Of a DNA stretch of 64,000 nucleotides, positions 1 through 6,666 are shown piece after piece (the first letter of the stretch is position 1; each line of letters begins with the position of its first letter). Position numbers and translations under genes: made by a program. The stretch is from Jeotgalibacillus salarius (GTDB taxonomy: Bacteria; Bacillota; Bacilli; Bacillales; Jeotgalibacillaceae), in contig NZ_SORX01000002.1 of the NCBI RefSeq assembly GCF_004405125.1, forward strand, positions 310,001 through 374,000, in the 5' to 3' direction. The notes under the pieces are model-generated. The model had not been told where the DNA came from. It did no database searches and was given only the letters and a program-made list of their open reading frames with translations.

Positions 1-610
1 CAAGCTGTTCTTTCATTCTTCGAAATGCGATCAAGTCTTCAATCGTAATCATTTTAAGATCAAATTTCTTCGCGATCTTTTGCAATTCAGGTACTCTTGC
101 CATTGTGCCATCTTCATTAATGATTTCACAAATGACACCAGACGGCTTTGAACCACTGAGTAATGCCAGGTCAACAGCAGCTTCTGTATGTCCTGCACGT
201 TTCAGCACCCCGCCTTTTTTTGCCACGAGCGGAAAGATATGCCCAGGTCTTTTAAAGTCTGCCGGGTTGGCCTTCTCGTTAATTAATTCTCTAACAGTCA
301 GCGCACGTTCAGGGGCGCTGATCCCCGTAGTCGTGTCTCTATGATCCACACTGACAGTAAAAGCAGTGCCGTGGGAATCAGTATTTGTATCAGTCATAGG
401 TTTTAACTGCAGTTCTTCAGCCCGTTCTTCCGTAATAGGTGTACATACAAGGCCACGTCCCTCGGTGATCATGAAGTTAATCATTTCAGGAGTCGCTTTT
501 TCCGATAAACCGATAAAATCTCCTTCATTTTCACGGTCTTCATCGTCTACTACAATGACCGGCTTTCCAATTCTTAAATCTTCTAATGCTTCTTCTATTG
601 TGTTAAACAT
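1..610 (-). CDS. ribBA: RibBA, DHBP synthase part (3' end outside window)
   Basis: Bifunctional riboflavin enzyme: the N-terminal part converts ribulose 5-phosphate to 3,4-dihydroxy-2-butanone 4-phosphate and the C-terminal part is GTP cyclohydrolase II. Only about 203 residues of the first domain lie in the window; the frame stays open to base 1. I read [20 protein letters not shown] at the N terminus, followed by the acidic [10 protein letters not shown] metal-site motif, then [10 protein letters not shown], all typical of RibB. The ATG at 610 has an AGGAGG-type ribosome site. It is third in the rib operon, 23 bases after ribE, so it should be controlled by the FMN riboswitch upstream of ribD. 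The cyclohydrolase half is inferred from the usual Bacillus arrangement, not seen. Confidence 0.95.
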   Translation of the reverse strand, partial: MFNTIEEALEDLRIGKPVIVVDDEDRENEGDFIGLSEKATPEMINFMITEGRGLVCTPITEERAEELQLKPMTDTNTDSHGTAFTVSVDHRDTTTGISAPERALTVRELINEKANPADFKRPGHIFPLVAKKGGVLKRAGHTEAAVDLALLSGSKPSGVICEIINEDGTMARVPELQKIAKKFDLKMITIEDLIAFRRMKEQL

Positions 611-633
611 GTCTCTTCCTCCTACTATGTCAC

Positions 634-1269
634 TCACATAAACCCATTTTCTTTTAAATATGCTGCATCAATACCGCTTTGCTGAGGCTGCATTAGATTT
701 TGTACATATTTAGCGATCATATCGCATTCAATATTAACTTTACTGCCGGGGGATTTAGAAGCGATAATCGTGTCCTCTGCTGTTTGAGGTATAAGGGAAA
801 TCATAAACGCATTGTTTTTAACATCAAATATCGTTAATGATGTACCATCTACTGCAACAGATCCCTTCATCATAAAATATTTCATCAATTCGTCCGGTGC
901 CTGAATGTATATATAAATGGCATTCTCTTCTTTTTTCATTGACTGTATGATACCTGTTCCATCCACATGGCCTGATACAAAGTGGCCTCCAAATCGTCCA
1001 CCTGCAGCCATGGCACGTTCAAGGTTTACTTTTGAGCCTTTTGTTAATTCATGCAGCGTAGTGGATTTCATCGTTTCAGGCATTACATCAACTGAGAATC
1101 GATGATCTGCCAGTTCGGTTACAGTAAGGCACACGCCATTAATCGATATACTGTCACCAATCCCCGCATCTTTTATCACTTTACTGCAGGTAATCGTTAA
1201 TATCATCGAATTTTTACCTTTTTGAAGGTTATGGATTGTTCCTACTTCCTCAATTAAACCTGTAAACAT
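634..1269 (-). CDS. ribE: Riboflavin synthase alpha subunit
   Basis: Catalyses dismutation of two 6,7-dimethyl-8-ribityllumazine molecules to riboflavin. The 211-residue product starts [10 protein letters not shown] and carries the family's two lumazine-binding barrels, seen as the internal repeat of [13 protein letters not shown] (about residues 37-49) and [12 protein letters not shown] (about 136-147), each beside a [10 protein letters not shown]-type or P-Q-T-type segment. Length is normal for the family. Its ATG directly follows the ribD stop (TAAATG), so the two are translationally linked, with the ribosome site inside the ribD 3' end. In E. coli nomenclature this is RibC. Confidence 0.96.
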   Translation of the reverse strand: MFTGLIEEVGTIHNLQKGKNSMILTITCSKVIKDAGIGDSISINGVCLTVTELADHRFSVDVMPETMKSTTLHELTKGSKVNLERAMAAGGRFGGHFVSGHVDGTGIIQSMKKEENAIYIYIQAPDELMKYFMMKGSVAVDGTSLTIFDVKNNAFMISLIPQTAEDTIIASKSPGSKVNIECDMIAKYVQNLMQPQQSGIDAAYLKENGFM

Positions 1270-2361
1270 TTATTCATCTCCCTTAGGTGTAGCAATTACC
1301 TTCATATCAGTCCCAACCATTTCAACACTGTCAATTTTCAGTTCGAAAGCGTCTTCCATCGTTTCAATGCCGCTGCCTCCTACGACACCTTTAGCAAGAC
1401 GGCCGGTTATCATTTTTGGCGCAATATAAGTAACCATTCTGTTTACTGCTCTCGCCTGAATGAAAGAAGCGTGCACCTCGCTTCCGCCTTCAACATATAC
1501 TGAATGAATATCGGAATTAAACAATGATGTCAAAACATCTTTAATATCAACTGCTTCAGTATTCAGTTTATTTACAGTTACGCCGTTCAGATTATTTAAA
1601 TATTCTTCTTTTTTCACATCAGCATTTTTACCGCAAATGATGAAAACGGGTGCTGCTGAATCGTGCAGTAATCCGGCATTCGCTGGAATTGATAAGTTTG
1701 TATCCAGCACGACTCTTATTGGGGAGATTCCACCCTCAATCAGCCTGACAGTAAGTGAAGGATCATCTTTAATTACGGTATTTACGCCAACAAGGATCGC
1801 ATCATGCAGATGGCGATCTCGATGAACATCAACTCTAGCTTCAGGGCCCGTAATCCATTTACTGTGCCCGCTATTAGATGCAGTTTTTCCGTCGAGAGAC
1901 ATCGCTGTCTTCAATGTGATGAAAGGTTTCTTTTCATTAATCGCATAGAAAAAATACTCGTTCAACTGATCCGTTTCATCTTTACAGACACCTGTCATAA
2001 CTTCGATTCCTGCGTTTTTTAACTTTTTTATCCCGTCACCCGCTACCTTAGGGTTGGGGTCAACACTGCCAATCACGACTTTTCTCAGTTTCTTTTCAAT
2101 AATCAGGTCTGCACAAGGCGGGGTTTTCCCGTGATGAGAACATGGTTCAAGTGTTACATAAATTGTTGCTCCTTCAGCAAGATCACCAGCCATAGTCAGG
2201 GCGTGAACTTCAGCATGAGCTTCTCCGGGTTTAAGGTGAGCACCCATTCCAACCACTCTGCCATTTTTAACGACAACGCTGCCAACAGCCGGATTGGGTG
2301 ATGTTTGTCCCTGTGCAGCTTTAGCAAGATTGATCGCAGTATTCATCCATTTTTCATGCAA
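1270..2361 (-). CDS. ribD: RibD, riboflavin deaminase/reductase
   Basis: Bifunctional diaminohydroxyphosphoribosylaminopyrimidine deaminase and 5-amino-6-(5-phosphoribosylamino)uracil reductase. The N-terminal zinc deaminase has HAEVHAL (His and catalytic Glu) and PCSHHGKTPPC (two Cys ligands); the C-terminal reductase begins near KPFITLKTAMSLDGK and includes GVNTVIKDDP and VYVEGGS. First gene after the FMN riboswitch. Start choice: the longest frame begins with TTG at 2370, but that codon abuts the GGGAG ribosome site. The second TTG at 2361 is spaced 9 bases from it and aligns with the family N terminus, giving 363 residues, so I use it. Confidence 0.95.
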   Translation of the reverse strand: MHEKWMNTAINLAKAAQGQTSPNPAVGSVVVKNGRVVGMGAHLKPGEAHAEVHALTMAGDLAEGATIYVTLEPCSHHGKTPPCADLIIEKKLRKVVIGSVDPNPKVAGDGIKKLKNAGIEVMTGVCKDETDQLNEYFFYAINEKKPFITLKTAMSLDGKTASNSGHSKWITGPEARVDVHRDRHLHDAILVGVNTVIKDDPSLTVRLIEGGISPIRVVLDTNLSIPANAGLLHDSAAPVFIICGKNADVKKEEYLNNLNGVTVNKLNTEAVDIKDVLTSLFNSDIHSVYVEGGSEVHASFIQARAVNRMVTYIAPKMITGRLAKGVVGGSGIETMEDAFELKIDSVEMVGTDMKVIATPKGDE

Positions 2362-2442
2362 AAAAATCAACTCCCGTAAATAAAACCTGTATATGAACGT
2401 TCAATCAGAAGTCATAAGTTTTAATGATCGATAAATGAATAT

Positions 2443-2471
2443 AAAAAAACTCCCGGATTTTCAGGGAGTTT
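2443..2471 (-). terminator. Riboswitch expression-platform terminator
   Basis: An 8-bp stem (AAACTCCC with GGGAGTTT) is followed on the minus strand by a T run. It lies between the FMN aptamer and ribD, so it is the expected FMN-dependent intrinsic terminator. Confidence 0.85.
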
Positions 2472-2514
2472 GAGTCATAACGAAATAAGCGTTCAAATTG
2501 TTCGTTTAAACGCA

Positions 2515-2652
2515 TTTCCTTTCTCCCATCCAGACTTTAACTGTCGGCTTTGGAGTTTCACCAAATCCACCGGTAACACCGGGTCACGGACTAAGAGCAT
2601 TCTCTCATCACCGCCGGTAGGGAATTCCACCCTGCCCCGAAAGGTACGATAT
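2515..2652 (-). promoter_or_regulatory. FMN riboswitch (RFN element)
   Basis: Read on the minus strand, the segment has the conserved RFN pieces in order: TTCGGGGCAGGGTGGAATTC, CCTACCGGCGGTGA, then GAGAATGC, AGTCCGTGACCCG, the GGTGGATTTGGTGAAACTCC block and finally GCCGACAGTTAAAGTCTGGA with GGGAGAAAGG. These are the six-stem junction strands of the FMN aptamer. It precedes the terminator at 2443-2471 and ribD, so high FMN should stop rib operon transcription. Confidence 0.96.
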
Positions 2653-2666
2653 TCGATTGTCTTACT

Positions 2667-2696
2667 ATTATGTCGGATATCTCTTACATTTGTAAA
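2667..2696 (-). promoter_or_regulatory. Putative sigma-A promoter of the rib operon
   Basis: On the minus strand TTTACA (2696-2691) and CATAAT (2672-2667) are separated by 18 bases, just upstream of the aptamer. Position is right; the match to consensus is moderate. Confidence 0.45.
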
Positions 2697-2798
2697 GTAA
2701 ACAGTGTTCTTTTCAATGATTCTTTCTGAAAATTCTTTTCTCCTATAAATTCTTAAAGTAATATTAGATTACGAATAATTTTAAAAGGAGGCTGTCCG

Positions 2799-3920
2799 AT
2801 GAAAACCTTATTAAAGGATGCAGTCGTATATCCAATCACCTCTGCAATGATTCAATATGGAGATGTGTTAATTGAGGATGGAATCATAAAAGAAGTTAGC
2901 GAAACGATTCAAGGTCACGCGGACGCAACAGTAATCGATTGTTCAGGACAGCATTTAACACCCGGATTAATAGACGTCCACACGCATCTCGGACTGTATG
3001 ATGAAGGGACTGGATGGGCTGGTAATGATGCAAATGAATCGATAGAACCTATGACACCTCACATCAGGGCAATTGACGGTGTATACCCGTTGGATGAAGG
3101 TTTTGTGAATGCCAGATCTCATGGAGTTACAACGGTAAATGTGCTGCCGGGAAGTGCGAATGTAATTGGAGGAATCACCGCTATTATTAAAACGAATGGG
3201 AAAACTGTTCAATCCATGATTGTTAACCCTGAGTCAGGCTTAAAAATGGCGCTGGGTGAAAATCCTAAGCGTATGCATTCTAATGGATCCAATGACTCAA
3301 TTACCAGGATGGGAATCATGGGTATGCTGAGAGAACAGCTCTATTTAGCCAAAAACTTTGACGGTACAAATGACTTGCGTCTGAGTGCACTTCAAAAAGC
3401 GCTAAACAAAGAAATACCAGTAAGAATACATGCTCACCGTGCAGATGATATTGTGACAGCGATCCGCCTGGCAGAAGAGTTTGATCTGGACTTACGCATA
3501 GAGCACTGTACCGAAGGACATTTAATTGTTGAAGAGGTTAAAAGGTCAGGTGCAAAGGTTTGTGTTGGTCCAACATTCACCAGGAAATCTAAAGTTGAAT
3601 TGAGAAATAAATCCTGGAAGACTTATCAGGTTCTCTCTGATGCAGATATTGAAGTATCAATCACGACGGATCATCCTTACACACCGATTCAATATTTGAA
3701 TGTATGTGCTGCCATCGCAGTCAGAGAAGGGTTATCGATTCAGGCAGCTCTGGAGGCGATCACCATAAACCCGGCACGAAACCTGGGAATTGATCAGAAA
3801 ACCGGCAGTATCGAACCTGGAAAAGAAGCAGATTTAGTTCTCTGGAGTCAGCATCCTCTTCACTTTATGGCCGCGCCCGTTTTCACAATGATTAAAGGTG
3901 AAATAGTCTACCAAAATTGA
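2799..3920 (+). CDS. Metal-dependent amidohydrolase
   Basis: A 373-residue member of the imidazolonepropionase-like amidohydrolase group (COG1228). The N-terminal beta-sandwich leads to the DVHTH metal motif (His61, His63); further likely ligands are in RIHAHRADD, RIEHCTEGH and the TTDHPYTP aspartate/histidine site. The C terminus closes with the usual GSIEPGKEADLVLW strand. Substrate is not predictable from sequence: the family hydrolyses cyclic amides, dipeptides and related C-N bonds. AAAGGAGG lies 7 bases before the ATG. It is a single-gene unit, divergent from the rib operon and followed by the unusual GNAT leader. Confidence 0.85.
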   Translation: MKTLLKDAVVYPITSAMIQYGDVLIEDGIIKEVSETIQGHADATVIDCSGQHLTPGLIDVHTHLGLYDEGTGWAGNDANESIEPMTPHIRAIDGVYPLDEGFVNARSHGVTTVNVLPGSANVIGGITAIIKTNGKTVQSMIVNPESGLKMALGENPKRMHSNGSNDSITRMGIMGMLREQLYLAKNFDGTNDLRLSALQKALNKEIPVRIHAHRADDIVTAIRLAEEFDLDLRIEHCTEGHLIVEEVKRSGAKVCVGPTFTRKSKVELRNKSWKTYQVLSDADIEVSITTDHPYTPIQYLNVCAAIAVREGLSIQAALEAITINPARNLGIDQKTGSIEPGKEADLVLWSQHPLHFMAAPVFTMIKGEIVYQN

Positions 3921-3953
3921 AAAAATTTTTTTTGAAATAAGGCAAAAAAACTA

Positions 3954-3982
3954 TTCTCAAACTGTAAATTATTTTGTATGAT
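3954..3982 (+). promoter_or_regulatory. Putative promoter of the GNAT leader transcript
   Basis: TTCTCA and TATGAT are spaced by 17 bases. Transcription would start near 3989-3990 and yield a leader of about 215 bases before the GNAT start codon. The -10 match is good and the -35 is weak. Confidence 0.4.
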
Positions 3983-4023
3983 TTAAATGCAAAGATGTAG
4001 AAGAAGCATACGATACAAAGATG

Positions 4024-4053
4024 CCATAAGACTGTCACAGGAGTCTATTATGG
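4024..4053 (+). ncRNA. Leader hairpin 5' of the tRNA-like domain
   Basis: CCATAA (4024-4029) pairs with TTATGG (4048-4053), and GACT (4030-4033) pairs with AGTC (4042-4045), leaving an 8-base loop and a 2-base bulge. Its 3' strand overlaps what would be the 5' acceptor strand of the following tRNA-like fold, so the two may compete. Confidence 0.55.
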
Positions 4054-4120
4054 AGGGAAGGCAAATGGTGCGCCACCAGTTGTTAAACTGGTTCTAGTGG
4101 GTTCGATTCCCACCCCGGAA
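4051..4120 (+). ncRNA. tRNA-Asn-like domain in the GNAT mRNA leader
   Basis: The 70 bases can be threaded on a tRNA cloverleaf. D-arm: GGC/GCC stem (4060-4062 with 4071-4074 region) around a loop containing ATGGT, the G18-G19 motif. Anticodon arm: CCAGT/ACTGG around TGTTAA, that is a GTT (Asn) anticodon in a loop one base shorter than normal. Variable loop: TTCTA. T-arm: GTGGG, TTCGATT, CCCAC, fully canonical. The acceptor stem is the exception: only the three inner pairs (GGG/CCC) form, the outer half does not pair, and no CCA follows; instead there is a T run. It is therefore not an ordinary tRNA gene. It could be a functional mimic inside a leader or a decayed tRNA. Confidence 0.55.
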
Positions 4121-4147
4121 TTTTTTATGAACGCAATGAAAAATTTC

Positions 4148-4200
4148 GAGGGTGGTATACCACAGATCCGTTCAGGATACTGCCCTTTTTTAGGAGGGCA
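4148..4200 (+). promoter_or_regulatory. T-box-like antisequestrator/sequestrator of GNAT translation
   Basis: GAGGGTGGT at 4148-4156 matches the core of the T-box sequence. GAGGG can pair with CCCTT (4183-4187), enclosing TGGT and a small ATCC/GGAT hairpin, as in a T-box antiterminator. The alternative TGCCCT (4181-4186) with AGGGCA (4195-4200) buries the AGGAGG ribosome site (4192-4197). A third option pairs 4149-4158 with 4177-4186 over 10 bp followed by five T residues, a possible intrinsic terminator. The three are mutually exclusive, which is the signature of a switch. No classical T-box stem I with a specifier codon is evident upstream. Confidence 0.5.
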
Positions 4201-4205
4201 CAACC

Positions 4206-4757
4206 ATGATAAAAAAGCGAGACGTACACGAAAGCCAGGCGCTTTTCGAACTGATGACGCATCCCGACGTATATCCTTATGTCAGACAAAAAGCATCTTC
4301 TTCAGAAGAACTCATGTTCATGATCAAACAGATGATTGAAGCTGAAGAACGTGGTGAGATCATTTCCCGAACCATTTTAGACGAATGGAGCTGTCCTGCA
4401 GGTACGATCAGTCTATTTGATATGCAAAATAATAGTGGTTTTCTTGGCACCTGGCTCGGCAAACCTTATCACGGACTTGGTTACAACCAAGCAGCAAAAG
4501 AAGCTTTTTTTAGTGAGCTTTTTTATGACTTAGGAATTGAAAATATTTATCTTCGTATTAGAAAAGCCAATGTCAGATCTCAGAAAGCTGCAGAAAAACT
4601 ACCTTATGTTGTTTCTGCTAATGAGACAAATAAAACACTGTATGATGAAATCAATAAAGAAGAGAATCTTTTTAATTTATATGTCATTACGAAAGATTTA
4701 TATACGCTCGTTCATATGCGCAATCAGGATGAAGCTGAAAATGCGCTCGAAGCATAA
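4206..4757 (+). CDS. GNAT family N-acetyltransferase (RimJ/RimL type)
   Basis: A 183-residue acetyl-CoA-dependent acyltransferase. The acetyl-CoA loop is visible as GKPYHGLGYNQAAKEA near residues 88-103, followed by the strand IENIYLRIRKANVRSQKAAEKL (split here as IENIYLRIRKANVR then SQKAAEKL), where the N-x-x-S motif is typical of COG1670. Acceptor substrate is unknown; family members act on protein N termini, small amines, antibiotics or, for toxin relatives, aminoacyl-tRNA. The ATG has AGGAGG 8 bases upstream, but that site lies in a hairpin. Single gene, ending in a strong terminator shared with yhfK. The leader is the noteworthy part. Confidence 0.8.
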   Translation: MIKKRDVHESQALFELMTHPDVYPYVRQKASSSEELMFMIKQMIEAEERGEIISRTILDEWSCPAGTISLFDMQNNSGFLGTWLGKPYHGLGYNQAAKEAFFSELFYDLGIENIYLRIRKANVRSQKAAEKLPYVVSANETNKTLYDEINKEENLFNLYVITKDLYTLVHMRNQDEAENALEA

Positions 4758-4791
4758 AAAATCACCGGAATTAATCCCGGTGATTTTTTTT
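4756..4791. terminator. Bidirectional terminator, GNAT / yhfK
   Basis: ATCACCGG pairs with CCGGTGAT, flanked by A and T runs on both sides, between two convergent genes. Confidence 0.9.
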
Positions 4792-5437
4792 ATGACCTAT
4801 TGAGAGCAGTAATCATATCTTCTTCGTCGTTCAATATTTCAACTGCTTTGTTTATCAAGTTTTCATGTTCCAACGCGGATACTAGTACTGCAGCCACATC
4901 ACCACGTGTGATTTCACCATTACGATTTTCGAGCATTTCAGCTGCTCTAATTTTCCCGGTCTCCTGTTCATTCGTTAAAAGACCTGGTCTGATGATTGAA
5001 TAATTCAATCCACTCTTTTCAAGATGCTTGTCTGCAGCATGTTTTGCTTCATAATAAGCTTTCATGTCATCGCCGATATCCATTGAAGATAGATCTCCTG
5101 CACCGATTGCGCTTAACATAACAAACTTCTTTATTCCTTTTTCGACTGCTAGATCAATCGCCTTTATTGCGCCTATTTCATCAATTGCTTTTGTTTGATC
5201 AGGTCCTGTGTGCCCACCCGATCCGGCTGCAAAAATGACAGCATCTACTTCATCATAAGCATTTGTAAAGTCATCTTCCAGATCTCCATGTACCGGGAGC
5301 CCACCCAATTTTTCAATTTCTTCAAATTGTGATTCTTTTCTAACCATTCCCCTTGCGTAGTACTTATTTTTTCTCGCCAATTTATCAATTGTCAGTCTTC
5401 CAGTTGTTCCATTTGCTCCAATTACTAAAACATCCAT
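4790..5437 (-). CDS. yhfK: YhfK-like NAD(P)-binding atypical SDR
   Basis: A 215-residue Rossmann-fold protein similar to B. subtilis YhfK. It begins MDVLVIGANGTTGRLTIDKL with the glycine-rich nucleotide loop, then VIFAAGSGGHTGPDQ and FVMLSAIGAGD, and the YYEAKHAADKHLEKSGLNY segment that places Tyr and Lys near the active site, followed by IIRPG. Such NmrA/atypical-SDR proteins bind NAD(P)H and are often quinone or redox-responsive; no substrate can be assigned. GAGGAG precedes the ATG. It appears to be monocistronic. Confidence 0.85.
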   Translation of the reverse strand: MDVLVIGANGTTGRLTIDKLARKNKYYARGMVRKESQFEEIEKLGGLPVHGDLEDDFTNAYDEVDAVIFAAGSGGHTGPDQTKAIDEIGAIKAIDLAVEKGIKKFVMLSAIGAGDLSSMDIGDDMKAYYEAKHAADKHLEKSGLNYSIIRPGLLTNEQETGKIRAAEMLENRNGEITRGDVAAVLVSALEHENLINKAVEILNDEEDMITALNRS

Positions 5438-5520
5438 TTAAAATCTCCTCCGATTTTCTTAATGCTATCCTTTTCCCTTTCTGAAACCGGATAAACGAGT
5501 CGAAAATAATAGGATAATTG

Positions 5521-5554
5521 AAAAACAACGGACTAATTAACGTCCGTTGTTTTT
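5521..5554 (-). terminator. Terminator overlapping the murG stop codon
   Basis: AAAAACAACGGAC pairs with GTCCGTTGTTTTT. On the minus strand the first arm encodes the last MurG residues (N-N-G-R-stop), so coding sequence doubles as terminator stem. Confidence 0.85.
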
Positions 5555-6613
5555 AGCAAGCTGAGAAATTTCCTCTGCCATCTGAGTAATTGTATATGAC
5601 GGAGGTGCTGCCTCCATTTTTTCAATCATCTCCCACTGCTGATCTCTTAGTTGTCTTACAGTAGTCAACAGGCTTTCTGTTGTTAAATTTTCTTCTTCAA
5701 GCTTCAAAGCAAAACCTTGCTGTACGAATGAATTGGCGTTAAGAATCTGATCACCCCGGCTGGCTTCTCTGGAAAGCGGGATGAGAATCATAGGTTTTTT
5801 TAATGCAAGAAATTCAAAAATAGAATTTGAACCTGCACGGGAGATAACTAAGTCTGATGCCGCGATCAAATCCGGAAGCTCATTTGAAACAAATTCATAT
5901 TGTATGTAATCAGGATTATGGTTTTCAACCACATTTCCTTTTCCGCATAAATGAATGACAGAGTAATGCCCGGTTAATTCATCAAGTGCATTACGTACAG
6001 TCGTATTTATTCCTTTAGCCCCCAGACTTCCTCCCATCACTAAAATAATTGGCTTTGTCTGATCCAGACCTGAAAAAGCAATTCCTTTGTCTCTTGTTCC
6101 CTGAAAAAGTTCCTCGCGGATAATCGCACCTGCACATGCTGATTTTTCTTCCGGCACATACTGAAGCGTCTCTTTGAAGGTCGTGTAGATTCTCGTTGCA
6201 AATGGCATGGCCAGCTTATTAGCAAGTCCCGGTGTTACATCTGATTCATGAATCGCTACTGGCACCCGCGCCATTTTCGCTGCCAGTAAAACCGGTACTG
6301 ATACAAAACCACCTTTAGAAAAAATCACATCAGGCTTGATTTTTTTAATCTTCAAGTACGCCTGTAAAGTCCCTATCAACACTCTGAAAGGATCTGTAAA
6401 ATTTTTAACCGAAAAGTATCTTCTGAGTTTTCCGCTGGCTATACTGTAGTAAGGAACTTCAGAGAATTTTTTAGTAATAATATCTTTTTCTATCCCATCA
6501 TGTGAACCAATGTAGGATACCTGCCAATTGTTTTTTAAAAATTCCGGAATGAGTGCAGTATTCACTGAAACGTGTCCAGCTGAACCTCCACCGGTAAATA
6601 ATATTTTCTTCAT
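5537..6613 (-). CDS. murG: MurG-type UDP-GlcNAc transferase (GT28)
   Basis: Adds GlcNAc from UDP-GlcNAc to undecaprenyl-PP-MurNAc-pentapeptide to give lipid II at the inner face of the membrane. The 358 residues start MKKILFTGGGSAGHVSVNTA, carry FSKGGFVSVPV, HESDVTPGLANK, MGGSLGAKG and SRAGSNSIFEFLAL in the normal order, and resemble the Staphylococcus-type MurG. It sits 53 bases after the carotenoid operon rather than in a division/cell wall cluster, so it is either the only murG, relocated, or a second copy. A role in glycosylating another lipid is conceivable but not indicated by its motifs. The GGAG ribosome site is rather far (12 bases) from the ATG. Confidence 0.85.
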   Translation of the reverse strand: MKKILFTGGGSAGHVSVNTALIPEFLKNNWQVSYIGSHDGIEKDIITKKFSEVPYYSIASGKLRRYFSVKNFTDPFRVLIGTLQAYLKIKKIKPDVIFSKGGFVSVPVLLAAKMARVPVAIHESDVTPGLANKLAMPFATRIYTTFKETLQYVPEEKSACAGAIIREELFQGTRDKGIAFSGLDQTKPIILVMGGSLGAKGINTTVRNALDELTGHYSVIHLCGKGNVVENHNPDYIQYEFVSNELPDLIAASDLVISRAGSNSIFEFLALKKPMILIPLSREASRGDQILNANSFVQQGFALKLEEENLTTESLLTTVRQLRDQQWEMIEKMEAAPPSYTITQMAEEISQLAKNNGR

Positions 6614-6666
6614 TTTATTATGTTACTCCAATCTGAAAATTTGTTACTTTTTCTATTATACCTGAA

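Noticed and set aside
4051-4123. An ordinary functional tRNA-Asn gene
   Set aside because: The outer four acceptor positions do not pair apart from one, there is no CCA or standard discriminator context, U8 is A and the anticodon loop has six bases. I keep it only as a tRNA-like domain.
4097-4339. Open frame on the plus strand across the GNAT leader
   Set aside because: It overlaps the GNAT start in another frame, has no ribosome site and its product is not protein-like; the leader is better explained as structured RNA.
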